In this document: in pieces, positions 36,861-45,869 of the stretch
How positions within the stretch are numbered: position 1 is the first letter of the stretch
Layout of the letters: each line of letters opens with the position of its first letter
Origin: Candidatus Melainabacteria bacterium
GTDB taxonomy: Bacteria; Cyanobacteriota; Vampirovibrionia; Obscuribacterales; Obscuribacteraceae
Assembly: GCA_003242885.1 (NCBI GenBank)
Contig: QKMZ01000001.1
Location: 372,001 to 436,000, forward strand
Length of the DNA stretch: 64,000 bases
Reading direction: 5' to 3'
Notes under the pieces: model-generated
Told to the model about the DNA's origin: nothing
Database searches by the model: none
Seen by the model: only the letters and a program-made list of their open reading frames with translations
Translations under genes and position numbers: made by a program

Positions 36861-38102
36861 CTATTCAGCTTCTGTGCTGTCTTTTTTCTTCTTGCTCTTG
36901 GAGGACTTTTCCTTCAACTTGGAGCTTGTTTCTTTGCTAGATTTGCTGGCGCTGCTGGAATCTGATTTTGTTTCTGTCTTCTTGGTTTTTTCTTCGTCGG
37001 TCGCAGGCTTCTCTGATTTGTCTGATTTGTCTGCCTTGTCTGGCTTTTCGTCCTTGCCTGTTTCATCAGCTTTGGATTTTGTGGAGTCAGATTCTGCGCT
37101 CGTTTTTTCTTTGCTTGAATTGCTAGTGGCTTCGGCTTTCTTTGCCGAATCGTCGTCAGCTTTAGCGACCTCGGTTTTTTCGCTTGGGTCTTCTATTGTT
37201 TGCGGAATAACGTTGAGACGTCGGGTCACGACCGTGATGCCCATCAAATGCGAGCGAGTTGCATTGGTGATGCCCACTGTCGCCATCAGCAATTCGTTGC
37301 GATTGCTTGTATTGGCGTACATTACGCGTTCGAGTGTTTCGCCGTCGATAATGCGCGGCTTGGCTTTATCTTCATCACCTGCGGGTTGCGGGTATTTGAG
37401 CGGCTGGCTCATGATGGACCCAATGGCAGTCAGTCCGACCGGAAGCGAAATGTCGACACGTGCAGAATACTGGCGCCCCGATTTCACTTGCTCGGGAGCA
37501 GAGAAATTGGCGGTCAATTGGCGCGCCAGTCCATATGAAACGCGCACCTTTTCATAGTCAATGCGATCGCCGATGATTTTCCAGACGCTGCCGTTTTTCT
37601 TCAGGTAAACTTGTCCTTCCGAAACAGAGTTGAGCTCTCCTTTTGTGCCGGTGTCCAGGTTTTCTTTGTCTGTAGTGCCTGTAGCCACATCTCTCGATTC
37701 GATGGTAGAGAAGTTGCCGTCGATGCGAACTTGTTTGATCTTGGAGTTTGACTTCGAGTCCGGATATTGTGACCAGAATTTCTTGGTTATAGAAGCAACA
37801 GCCTTTTTGTCCAGTCCGTCGTTATTGATGTAATCATCGGAATAGTGACTCATCACGCCGTCCAGGTCATGCGCGTTCCACTGCGTTTCTAAATTTGCCA
37901 GAAGCGATTCAATATCTTTGCGCTCTTTCTCGTTTTTCTTATTGTCCGGCTCGAGAACTGAGTCGCCGCTTGCAGCTGTCGTAGCGGCAGGAGACGTTTC
38001 GATTGCCAGCGCGCCTGTATTGATACCCGCGCTTGCGCAAAGTGCGAGTGATACCATCAGTGGTGTTAGTAAGTTTTTTCTTGCTGCTGTTTTCTTTGTC
38101 AT
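36861..38102 (-). CDS. exported NTF2-like protein with Lys/Ser/Glu-rich tail
   Basis: About 413 residues. A signal peptide (MTKKTAARKNLLTPLMVSLA) is followed by an NTF2/SnoaL-like fold (about 55-165; LLANLETQWNAHDLDGVMSH, ending SVWKIIGDRI). A beta-rich middle domain (about 175-300) follows, then a 120-residue low-complexity C-terminus of Lys, Ser, Glu and Asp repeats (KPDKADKSDKSEK type). The tail should be disordered and extracytoplasmic. The start at 38102 suits the signal peptide; the frame is open to an ATG at 38162. Confidence 0.75.
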   Translation of the reverse strand: MTKKTAARKNLLTPLMVSLALCASAGINTGALAIETSPAATTAASGDSVLEPDNKKNEKERKDIESLLANLETQWNAHDLDGVMSHYSDDYINNDGLDKKAVASITKKFWSQYPDSKSNSKIKQVRIDGNFSTIESRDVATGTTDKENLDTGTKGELNSVSEGQVYLKKNGSVWKIIGDRIDYEKVRVSYGLARQLTANFSAPEQVKSGRQYSARVDISLPVGLTAIGSIMSQPLKYPQPAGDEDKAKPRIIDGETLERVMYANTSNRNELLMATVGITNATRSHLMGITVVTRRLNVIPQTIEDPSEKTEVAKADDDSAKKAEATSNSSKEKTSAESDSTKSKADETGKDEKPDKADKSDKSEKPATDEEKTKKTETKSDSSSASKSSKETSSKLKEKSSKSKKKKDSTEAE

Positions 38103-38182
38103 TTTTGTCTTTGCCTTGCGGCATGCTCCGGGCTGTTCGACTAGATTATAACAATTGGCCATAAAACCTGTCGGGAAAAGCG

Positions 38183-38208
38183 CAGGGGAGCCGCAAGCGA
38201 CTCCCCTG
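38183..38208 (-). terminator. terminator downstream of mdh
   Basis: CAGGGGAG / CTCCCCTG 8-bp stem with an inner CGC/GCG pair, followed on the minus strand by CGCTTTTCCC. It lies 38 nt after the mdh stop, before the NTF2-like gene. Confidence 0.7.
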
Positions 38209-38211
38209 GCT

Positions 38212-38232
38212 GGGCGGCAAAGCCGTCCCTAC
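38212..38232 (-). repeat. REP-like hairpin with GTAG head
   Basis: On the minus strand GTAG is followed by GGACGGC-TTT-GCCGCCC, a short imperfect palindrome. This resembles the GTAG-headed REP elements mobilised by RAYT transposases, but only one copy is seen in this window. Confidence 0.4.
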
Positions 38233-38246
38233 AGTTCGTAATGAGC

Positions 38247-39200
38247 CTAAACTGCAGCAGCAAGAAGCTCGTTCATCAGGTTGATGTTTTCCTTGATGGA
38301 ATCAGCCGATTTCTTGAGCATTGCCGATTCGTCATCGGTGAGCTTGAGTTCGATAATCTTGTCGAGACCCTTGCGGTTGAGAACAGCCGGCAGCCCGATG
38401 TAAACGTCTTTTAGACCGTATTCGCCCTTTGTCGGGAGTACTGCGCAAGGCAAGAGGCGGTTCTTGTCGAGCAGAATCGCTTCGACCATTTGCGAAACAG
38501 AAGAACCTGGCGCGTAATAGGCGCTGCCGGTGCCAAGCAACTTGACGATTTCGGCGCCGCCGTCACGGGTGCGGACGCTCAATGCTTCAATGCGCTCTTT
38601 GGAAATCAGTTCGGTAATCGGAATGCCGTTGACCGAGGAGTAGCGCGGGAGCGGAACCATCAAATCGCCGTGTCCGCCGAGAACCATTGCTCTTACGTCC
38701 TGGCAGCTAACATTCAATTCCATGCCGATGAATGTTTGGAATCTGGCGCTGTCAAGAACACCTGCCATTCCAATAACGCGAGTGGAGTCGAGCTTGGTGG
38801 TTTCTCTAACAAGGTAGGTCATAACATCGAGCGGGTTAGTTACGACGATGAATATGGCATTTGGGGATTGCTTGACAGCTTTCTCTGCAACTTCTTTGAC
38901 AATCTTGGCGTTTGTGCGCAAGAGGTCTTCGCGCGTCATACCTGGCTTACGGGCAATGCCGGCGGTGATGACAACGATGTCGGAGTCCTTGGAGTGAGCG
39001 TAGTCTGAGGTTCCAATCAAGCTGCGAGAGTGCCAACCGCTAACGGGGGCTGCTTGCATCAAATCGAGAGCTTTGCCTTGCGCTACTCCCTCGAGATTCG
39101 GGATATCGATCAAAACTACATCGGCCAGGTCTTTTTCGGCGACGTATTGGGCGACTGTACTGCCGACGAATCCGGCTCCGACAACTGTTACTTTGCTCAC
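38247..39200 (-). CDS. mdh: malate dehydrogenase
   Basis: Oxidises malate to oxaloacetate with NAD, linking the glyoxylate shunt to citrate synthase. 317 residues. The Rossmann glycine motif is VVGAGFVGS. The substrate loop GIARKPGMTRED, with its Arg residues, and the catalytic His in GGHGDLMVP mark the LDH-like malate dehydrogenase subgroup. The GTG at 39200 is chosen because GGAGG lies 8 nt upstream; a TTG at 39215 coincides with that site. A hairpin terminator follows the gene. Confidence 0.94.
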   Translation of the reverse strand: MSKVTVVGAGFVGSTVAQYVAEKDLADVVLIDIPNLEGVAQGKALDLMQAAPVSGWHSRSLIGTSDYAHSKDSDIVVITAGIARKPGMTREDLLRTNAKIVKEVAEKAVKQSPNAIFIVVTNPLDVMTYLVRETTKLDSTRVIGMAGVLDSARFQTFIGMELNVSCQDVRAMVLGGHGDLMVPLPRYSSVNGIPITELISKERIEALSVRTRDGGAEIVKLLGTGSAYYAPGSSVSQMVEAILLDKNRLLPCAVLPTKGEYGLKDVYIGLPAVLNRKGLDKIIELKLTDDESAMLKKSADSIKENINLMNELLAAAV

Positions 39201-39433
39201 GACTGAAACCTCCAACCTGTCAAAACTGGCTGCCAGATTAGCATGAGGTCTATCTAGACCCCTCGGAGCTTAAGCAAACGTTTTGATTAGGATTAAGACA
39301 AGGATCCAATGGGCGGGAACACCCACACCCTCTTGTCGTCATTTTTTGACATTAGGGCAGTAACAAAAGGGTGAGGACCTTGGCTTTCGGGTTACCCCAC
39401 TTTCAAATAAGGTGCCTCGGAGTTATTCTAGGT

Positions 39434-40189
39434 ATGCAGCTTATTAGTAAAGAGCAGTCTATGACCGCCAACAGCACAAAAATGCAGCTTTTGAGTTTTC
39501 GTCCGCACGTTGGGAGGATTTTCTCGACAGGCTCCTTGATGGGTGCAGGTCTTGTCAGAAAGGTGCTTCCGGCTGCCATAGCTTGCCTTTTAGTTACTCA
39601 AACCTTCTCTGTGCCGGCTTCAGCGGACGACGAAATTTTACTCAAGCCGGATGTGCCTAAATTGGATACCCCTGTCGAGGCGCCGGCTAAGACGCTTAAG
39701 GGTACTGTTCAGCATAGCCACAAGCAGCAGGAACAACCTCGTAAGCCGGTTTCAGCGGGTGTCACTCAGTCGCGTTCTAACCTGGGGGCCGCAGGAATAG
39801 GCAAACTGGCGCCTCCTCGTCGTGCACAAGCAAAGGCGCAGACTGGAATTAATATGCTGAATACCGGTGCCCTTTCGGGGATTGGTATCATCGGCGTTAA
39901 GTTTGAGATGATAATCGGGCGCCCGCCCACAATAAAGATCGTATTTTCAGGGACCCCGGCGTCGGACGAAGGTATTCGTCCTAACGATGTCATTGTTGCC
40001 GTCGATGGCGTTCCTACATATGGGCTCACCAAAGAAGAGGTTTACGACCTGATTGTCGGCACGCCTCATACGCCGGTCACCTTGTCATTGCAGAGGGGCG
40101 GCGACTTTTCAGTCAAGCGGCTTACGCGCATGGATTTTAATGAAATTCCAGATCCGCAGGTCAAAGCCGACTACTTGAAGAGCTTGTAG
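39434..40189 (+). CDS. exported PDZ-domain protein
   Basis: About 251 residues. The N-terminal region contains a hydrophobic signal or anchor (LPAAIACLLVTQTFSVPASA) set in from the start, then a Pro/Lys/Gln-rich linker, and a C-terminal PDZ domain (about 155-235: IGIIGVKFEMI, then SGTPASDEGIRPNDVIVAVD and PVTLSLQRGG). No protease domain is attached, so it is probably an adaptor that binds C-termini of other exported proteins. The start is uncertain (39371 GTG, 39434 ATG or 39461 ATG). Confidence 0.78.
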   Translation: MQLISKEQSMTANSTKMQLLSFRPHVGRIFSTGSLMGAGLVRKVLPAAIACLLVTQTFSVPASADDEILLKPDVPKLDTPVEAPAKTLKGTVQHSHKQQEQPRKPVSAGVTQSRSNLGAAGIGKLAPPRRAQAKAQTGINMLNTGALSGIGIIGVKFEMIIGRPPTIKIVFSGTPASDEGIRPNDVIVAVDGVPTYGLTKEEVYDLIVGTPHTPVTLSLQRGGDFSVKRLTRMDFNEIPDPQVKADYLKSL

Positions 40190-40241
40190 CCAATCGGGCT
40201 TTTAAGGGTGTCGAGACTTAGAATCTGGTAAACTTTTGGGC

Positions 40242-41114
40242 ATGCGACTTTGTTTTGATGCCACCAGATTTGGTTGCGGTTTGGACGGCGCGGTTGAGCT
40301 CGCCGCCGAACGCGGATTGACGGCTGTCGAGTATTCATTCCAGCCCTTCGACGTCACGCAAAAGGCGCCTTCTCTCGACAAAACAGAGAAGGCCTACCTG
40401 GCGGAGGTCAAGAAGGCTTGCCGCGAAACAGGTGTTGAAATTAGTTGCCTTAATCTAGACTACGCAGTCGATCCCGAAGACAAGAAAGCCGTCAAGAAGT
40501 TTTTGCAGATGGTGGCTAAGCTTGCTCTTGTAGCCGATGCGGCCGGTTGCCATCGCATTTCTGTTTCTGTAAACGTTGGTGCCAACGGTTCTTGGCGCGA
40601 GTCTGTGGTGGAGCTGCTTGCCGAAGCACAAAAAATCGCCGCCAAGAAGAATTTGCGTTTGACGCTTAGATTGTCTACACCACAGGAATTTCGCGGTCAG
40701 TCCTTGAAGGGTTGGCGAGCAATGGAGCCGCAAGATTGGCGCGACATCCTTTCGTCGTGCCCTGATTTGAGCCTCAGCTTTTCGCCCGCCGACTGTGTTT
40801 GGCTTGGTATCGACTATTTGAAGATTCTTTCCGGTCTTGTTGCTGCAATTGATCATGTCGAAGCGCATGACATAGAAATCAATCGCACACTCTTGAATGA
40901 CAGTGGAATGTACGGTCCGCTCTGGTGGCGCTATCGCATGCCTGGCAAAGGGCAGGTAGACTGGAGTCAGTTGATTGAATTGTTGAAGCTGTACGATTTC
41001 TCCGGCACAGTCTCCATTCATCTGGACGACGAATTTATCGGAGAAGAAGCTGAAGACCTTGGAGATGCGCTCACCCGCAGCGTGAAAGTACTCGCCCCAC
41101 TAGTCAAAGATTGA
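40242..41114 (+). CDS. sugar phosphate isomerase/epimerase-like TIM barrel
   Basis: 290 residues of the AP-endonuclease-2/xylose-isomerase-like barrel family (LCFDATRFGCGLDGAVELAA, LALVADAAGCHRISVSV, HVEAHDIEINR, DFSGTVSIHLDDEF). Metal-ligand residues expected in the family (Glu, Asp, His) are present in part. The GH38 mannosidase gene starts 12 nt later, so the substrate is probably a sugar or sugar derivative; this is inferred from context. An ATG at 40242 is used. Confidence 0.8.
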   Translation: MRLCFDATRFGCGLDGAVELAAERGLTAVEYSFQPFDVTQKAPSLDKTEKAYLAEVKKACRETGVEISCLNLDYAVDPEDKKAVKKFLQMVAKLALVADAAGCHRISVSVNVGANGSWRESVVELLAEAQKIAAKKNLRLTLRLSTPQEFRGQSLKGWRAMEPQDWRDILSSCPDLSLSFSPADCVWLGIDYLKILSGLVAAIDHVEAHDIEINRTLLNDSGMYGPLWWRYRMPGKGQVDWSQLIELLKLYDFSGTVSIHLDDEFIGEEAEDLGDALTRSVKVLAPLVKD

Positions 41115-41126
41115 GGTTAAGTGCAG

Positions 41127-44018
41127 ATGGCTCAGACGGACAAAGAGCTGAATTTCTATCTGCACACTCACTGGGACAGAGAGTGGTATTTGCCATTTGA
41201 GACTTTTAGAACGCAGCTCGTTACTGTGGTCCGCAGTGTTCTTGATTTGATAGAATCCGGCGCCATTCCCAACTTTCTTCTAGATGGTCAATCCCTTGCG
41301 CTTGAAGATGCCGCCGAAATTGATCCGACTTTGAAGGCACGCCTGGCCAAACAAATGGAGGGCGGCAAGCTTGGCGCCGGTCCCTGGATGGTTTTGGCAG
41401 ATCAAATGCTGGTCGGCGGCGAAAGTTTGATACGCAATCTCAAAATCGGTATGAGTGCTTGCGAGCAGTTCGGACCACCTGTGCGTGTCGGTTATTGTCC
41501 GGACACTTTTGGGCACTCTCAGGATTTGCCGCGCATTCTGAATGGTTTCGGAATTAAAAACGCCTTTGTCTGGCGCGGTGTTCCGGGCGGATTGAACAAT
41601 ACTGTGTTCGAGTGGCAGAGCCCTGATGGCAGTCATGTCAATGCTTACCATCTGTGTTTCGGCTACTATCAAACGATGTTTCACGGCGAAGTTGATGTCG
41701 CCAAATTGGCTGAGAGGCTGGAGCTTTGGGCAAATCTCGAGGGACCAAAGTTGGTACCTGTTGGTGGCGACCATCTTCTTCCTCCGGCTGGATTTTCCAA
41801 AGCTATTAAAGATGTTGAAAAACAGCTTTCCAAACGCGGATCAAAGCTGAACTTCCTGACTCTGCCGCTGTCCGAGTTCGCTGCATCAATAGAAAAGTTC
41901 ACTGATTTGCCAAAGGTAAAAGGCGAGCTGCGAGACAATGCATTCGCTTCTCAGTTTGAGCGTGCATACATGCTTCAAGGCGTGCTTTCTTCCAGGCTTT
42001 ACTTGAAGCGTGCCAATCGCATTCAAGAGCATCGCCTGGCAAGCATCATTGAACCTCTGCTCACTTTGATTTCTCTTCGCGGTTCGCTTCCCTATCCAAA
42101 TTGGGAGCTAGAGCACGCGTGGAAACTGCTCATCGCTAATCATCCGCATGACAGTATCTGCGGGTGCAGCGTCGATCAGGTACATGATGAAATGGTTATT
42201 CGTACCAATCGCTTTCACCAGGCGCTGGATGCCGTTGAGAAGCAAGCCGCTCAGGCTGTATACAAAGGTGTCGGAAAGAATGAAATCGCGCGTTTTTCGC
42301 GCGCACTTAATATGGTGGCGGATCCGAAATTGTCTCCCACTCACTTGCTTGCCTGCAATTTGAGCCAAGACGAAGTGTCGGCACCGGTGCGCTTTCAATG
42401 GGCTGAGGAAATGCTGTCGCCGCAGACAGAGAAGGCGGAAGCCGCTTCAGCCAGTATGCAAATTAGATCGTCGCCGGCGCTGGCTGTTGCTGGATTGACA
42501 GCTGCGAAAGATCCCGGACCACTTATGCTGGGAAAGAATTCTGTAGCACTTTCGGAAACGCTTCAGATTGTCTCGATGAGAGAAGAGTCTCAAGTCTTCA
42601 CTGCGGTGGGTGAAGAGCCTGTAGAGAAGCGTATTAAGCTGTACGATGGATGGGTGTGGATTGATAAGCTGCCTCCCTTCTCTATGCGAACATCTGATTG
42701 GGGTGCCATCGGTGATGGTGGCAATGGTAAGTCCGGTAAAACTAATTCGTCGCCAGTGATTTTGGAGCCGCGTGGAGTTAGCAATGGATTGCTGAGACTT
42801 GAAATCACTGATGCCGGCAGCCTTGTGGTGGAAGCGACACCACCAACCGGAAGTCCTATCAGGTATGAGCTTGGGCATTCATTCAGAGATGTAGCTGATG
42901 CTGGTGACACTTACAATCATGATCCGATTGTTGCCGATGTGCCGGTAATTTCTCGTGTTTTGACTGTCTCGCAAAGACAGCGTGGTCCGCTTGTCGGCTC
43001 CCTTTCCGTGACCTATGAACTGGAGATTCCGCTTCGTGTAATTGAGATGGAAAGTGAGGATGCAATTCCATTCGAGAAGCCGGGCGTGCCCGAACGTGCT
43101 GTTAAGTATGTTCGTTCTGTTGAATTGGTTAAGCATGAAGTCACGACGGAGATCTTGCTGAAGAAGGGCATTCCGATTGTATTCTTTGAGACGAAGTGGA
43201 ATAACCGTGCTGAAGATCACCGCCTAGAAGTGGTTTTCTCCACATCAAAAAAGGTCGAAAAAACACTGTCCGAAAATCACTTCAGCGTGGTGAAGCGCAA
43301 GCATACAGGTGCTCCCGACACACTGCCCGTGGCTGCAGGACATGAAGCCGCCCTCGACAGATTTCCTTGCCAGCGTTTCTTCCTGGCAGAAAAACAGGCG
43401 TTTTTCAATCAAGGGCTGCCTGAGTATGGTACGCATGATAAGAGCGTTTCTATAACTGTATTGCGTGCCGTTTCCAAACTTTCACGACCGCGCTTGCGCA
43501 CTCGTGGGGGAGGCGCTGGACCTTCTCTCGCCACTCCCGGCGCTAATTCCCTGGGCGAAAACATAGTCAATTATGGCTGGGCGCCGCTTGGTGTTTTTAG
43601 CGAAACTAAAGCTACTGACCACGATCAGTTGTCGGAAGCGTACGCGCTCGCCGATCAATACGAAGGCATGACCTGGCTGCTTTTGACCGGCAGTGACTCT
43701 GATAAAGCAGATGCCGGCGAATCAAACGAATCAGCTGATTCGACAGAGCCATTTCTCCTGCTGGATAATAACGCCGTCCGCGTTCGCTCGATGCACATGG
43801 ATCAGTCAGGAAAGTCAGTTCTTGTGCGTTTGTTGAACGTAACCAACGAATCTCAGGCTCTCAATTTTTCCGTTGTGGCTTCAGTCAAGGCTGGAAGCCT
43901 TACCCAGCTGGACGGAACGGTAGTTTCACAACTGGAATTTGTTGATGCATCAGAGCGAAAAGAAGCGAAAATCTCGCTTTCTCAGAATGAATTGACCACT
44001 CTAAAGCTAGATCTTTAG
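41127..44018 (+). CDS. GH38 alpha-mannosidase
   Basis: 963 residues. The GH38 metal site and nucleophile are clear: HTHWDREW near residue 13 and YCPDTFGHS (nucleophile Asp). Further family blocks are VWRGVPGG and ANHPHDSICGCSVDQVHDEM. A middle domain and a long beta-sandwich C-terminus follow, the usual order for large GH38 enzymes. No signal peptide is seen, so it probably works in the cytoplasm on imported or internal mannosides. The upstream TIM-barrel gene lies 12 nt before it. The start is ATG 41127 or GTG 41121, with GAGG upstream. Confidence 0.93.
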   Translation: MAQTDKELNFYLHTHWDREWYLPFETFRTQLVTVVRSVLDLIESGAIPNFLLDGQSLALEDAAEIDPTLKARLAKQMEGGKLGAGPWMVLADQMLVGGESLIRNLKIGMSACEQFGPPVRVGYCPDTFGHSQDLPRILNGFGIKNAFVWRGVPGGLNNTVFEWQSPDGSHVNAYHLCFGYYQTMFHGEVDVAKLAERLELWANLEGPKLVPVGGDHLLPPAGFSKAIKDVEKQLSKRGSKLNFLTLPLSEFAASIEKFTDLPKVKGELRDNAFASQFERAYMLQGVLSSRLYLKRANRIQEHRLASIIEPLLTLISLRGSLPYPNWELEHAWKLLIANHPHDSICGCSVDQVHDEMVIRTNRFHQALDAVEKQAAQAVYKGVGKNEIARFSRALNMVADPKLSPTHLLACNLSQDEVSAPVRFQWAEEMLSPQTEKAEAASASMQIRSSPALAVAGLTAAKDPGPLMLGKNSVALSETLQIVSMREESQVFTAVGEEPVEKRIKLYDGWVWIDKLPPFSMRTSDWGAIGDGGNGKSGKTNSSPVILEPRGVSNGLLRLEITDAGSLVVEATPPTGSPIRYELGHSFRDVADAGDTYNHDPIVADVPVISRVLTVSQRQRGPLVGSLSVTYELEIPLRVIEMESEDAIPFEKPGVPERAVKYVRSVELVKHEVTTEILLKKGIPIVFFETKWNNRAEDHRLEVVFSTSKKVEKTLSENHFSVVKRKHTGAPDTLPVAAGHEAALDRFPCQRFFLAEKQAFFNQGLPEYGTHDKSVSITVLRAVSKLSRPRLRTRGGGAGPSLATPGANSLGENIVNYGWAPLGVFSETKATDHDQLSEAYALADQYEGMTWLLLTGSDSDKADAGESNESADSTEPFLLLDNNAVRVRSMHMDQSGKSVLVRLLNVTNESQALNFSVVASVKAGSLTQLDGTVVSQLEFVDASERKEAKISLSQNELTTLKLDL

Positions 44019-44046
44019 CTTTTCGTGGAACAACAAGCTGGAACGG

Positions 44047-44068
44047 CTTCCGGTAGAATGACCGGAAG
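44047..44068 (+). promoter_or_regulatory. hairpin between the mannosidase and the exported helical protein
   Basis: Perfect 8-bp stem CTTCCGGT / ACCGGAAG with loop AGAATG. No T-run follows, so it may be a weak terminator, an mRNA stabiliser or an operator. Confidence 0.4.
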
Positions 44069-44098
44069 AGTCTTGAGTGCAATCGAGGAATTTTGACC

Positions 44099-45037
44099 GT
44101 GAAACGCAGTATTTCGGTGCATCTAAGGTGGCAAGCGCTCGCTCTAGCGGCAATTGGCGGGATTCTTTTAACAAGCCAGCCAGCCCTTGCACGCAAATCT
44201 TGGCCCGGTTCGCCGCTCACTGATGAAGCTCAAATTGAGCTTGAGCGTGCCTCGAAGTACATGAAAAATAATCCCGCTAAAGCAATGCCGGGAATTATGA
44301 ATGCCCTTAATACGGCGACTGATATTCCGAAGTGTTTGGCTATCGCGGCCTACACCGAACGTTATGGGCACCCGATGTTGGAAGCTCGTCGCGCCTGCAT
44401 CACCAAGGCTCTGACCTTCTGTCAAACTCGTGAGGATTACATTCAACTTGCCTTAAAAGCCAGGCAGTACGGATGTTTTGAAGTTACACGCTCGGCTGTG
44501 AATAACCTGGTTGGAAATTCCGATAGCGTCGATGAGTTGCTGGATCTGGCGCATAAAGCCCAGGAAGTAGCCCTCAATGACATCAGTCATTTGGCAATGG
44601 AGAAAGCCTACAACAAGGCAGATTCTGTCGAGGAAGCGCTCAAATTCGCGCGTGAAGCGAAGGTTATGGGCATGGAAGACTTGAGCCGAAAGGCCACCAA
44701 AGAGCTAATTGATGACGAGCCGGAAGCTCACGAACTGTGTGCTTTGCTCCGTAGTATCGAACCTTTAGATCATAAAGATCTCAATCGCTACCTGCTGAAA
44801 AAAGCAATTGACCAGTGCCGAACTGTTTCAGACTATCGCGATGTTTATGACTGTGCGCGCCGCACCGGACATGCCGATATTTTGAAACTTGCTGAATTCC
44901 GCGGCAGGAAAATGCAGATTTTAAACAAGTACAATGCCAGCAAGGCAGACTATCAGCAGAAAGTGGAAGCTGCGCGCGCTCAGCAAGGGCAGCAACAACA
45001 GCAGCAGCAATCGCAAGGCTTGCCGACCGGGTTTTAG
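44099..45037 (+). CDS. exported helical-repeat protein with poly-Gln tail
   Basis: About 312 residues. A signal peptide (VKRSISVHLRWQALALAAIG, ending PALA) is followed by a helical solenoid-like body of about 230 residues with Ala-rich helices (ISHLAMEKAYNKADSVEEAL). The C-terminus is a poly-Gln stretch (GQQQQQQQSQG). No family is recognised. GTG at 44099 and TTG at 44093 are both possible after CGAGGAA. Confidence 0.7.
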   Translation: MKRSISVHLRWQALALAAIGGILLTSQPALARKSWPGSPLTDEAQIELERASKYMKNNPAKAMPGIMNALNTATDIPKCLAIAAYTERYGHPMLEARRACITKALTFCQTREDYIQLALKARQYGCFEVTRSAVNNLVGNSDSVDELLDLAHKAQEVALNDISHLAMEKAYNKADSVEEALKFAREAKVMGMEDLSRKATKELIDDEPEAHELCALLRSIEPLDHKDLNRYLLKKAIDQCRTVSDYRDVYDCARRTGHADILKLAEFRGRKMQILNKYNASKADYQQKVEAARAQQGQQQQQQQSQGLPTGF

Positions 45038-45107
45038 TTGGCAGCGTTGTCGCATGCGGCTCTCTAGCCGGGAAGTGCATGCGCTTTGCGTACAACGTGT
45101 CTGCAAC

Positions 45108-45869
45108 CTATGTGAATACCGAGAGCCCCAGAAGGCAGACCAGTTCCGAAATTTCGACTGTCGCGCCATAGGTGTCGCCGGTTTGCCCACCCAGCTTTTT
45201 GTTCATTATATGACTGAAGATAACACCGGACGCGATACAGAAAATCATCGCGGTCCAAACAATGGGATAGCCAACCAGACCAAATGCTAGTGTCACCGCA
45301 AGTGGTGGCAGGGCTCCTTTGGCTAAATCTTTAGGATAGGCAGTGGTGTCATGCCATATCTTGCCCTTGCCGTACTCCTTTGCGTAGGGAAACTTGCCAA
45401 TTGCATAAAGTTCGCACCATCTGGACCAGGCGGGAATAACGATCAAGCACGCTCCAAGAGATGCTCCGGTCAGAGAGTAAATGGTTACAAACTTGCCGAG
45501 GAGAACAATAAAACCTGTGATTGCACCGAAGTTGCCAACGCGGCTATCTGCCATGATTTCGAGCATACGTTCTTTGCTTTGATGGGAAAAAATGCCATCC
45601 GCTGCATCCATTAGTCCGTCGAAGTGCAATCCGTTAGTAAGAATAAGCCACGTAACGGTGAGGAGAAAGCCAACAACAATCGGTTCTGCCCGGCTCACCG
45701 AAAGCACGCTATTCAAGGCGAAAAGCAACGTTCCGATGATTAAACCTGCGCACGGAAGATATTTGGATAACCCATGCAAAAGCATTGGTTCATCGAAATC
45801 AATTTTTGTAAGCGGCAAGCAGGTGACGTAAGAAACGGCCACCTTCAAACGCTGCAGATGCTTATACAC
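45108..45869 (-). CDS. cobS: adenosylcobinamide-GDP ribazoletransferase
   Basis: Joins adenosylcobinamide-GDP and alpha-ribazole in the last steps of cobalamin synthesis. About 253 residues of a polytopic membrane enzyme with the CobS signatures LHFDGLMDAADG, MADSRVGNFG and GGQTGDTYGA. The GTG at 45869 is chosen since GGAG stands 7 nt before it and its frame overlaps the stop of the upstream TPR gene by 8 nt, suggesting translational coupling. No other cobalamin gene lies in this window. Confidence 0.92.
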   Translation of the reverse strand: MYKHLQRLKVAVSYVTCLPLTKIDFDEPMLLHGLSKYLPCAGLIIGTLLFALNSVLSVSRAEPIVVGFLLTVTWLILTNGLHFDGLMDAADGIFSHQSKERMLEIMADSRVGNFGAITGFIVLLGKFVTIYSLTGASLGACLIVIPAWSRWCELYAIGKFPYAKEYGKGKIWHDTTAYPKDLAKGALPPLAVTLAFGLVGYPIVWTAMIFCIASGVIFSHIMNKKLGGQTGDTYGATVEISELVCLLGLSVFT

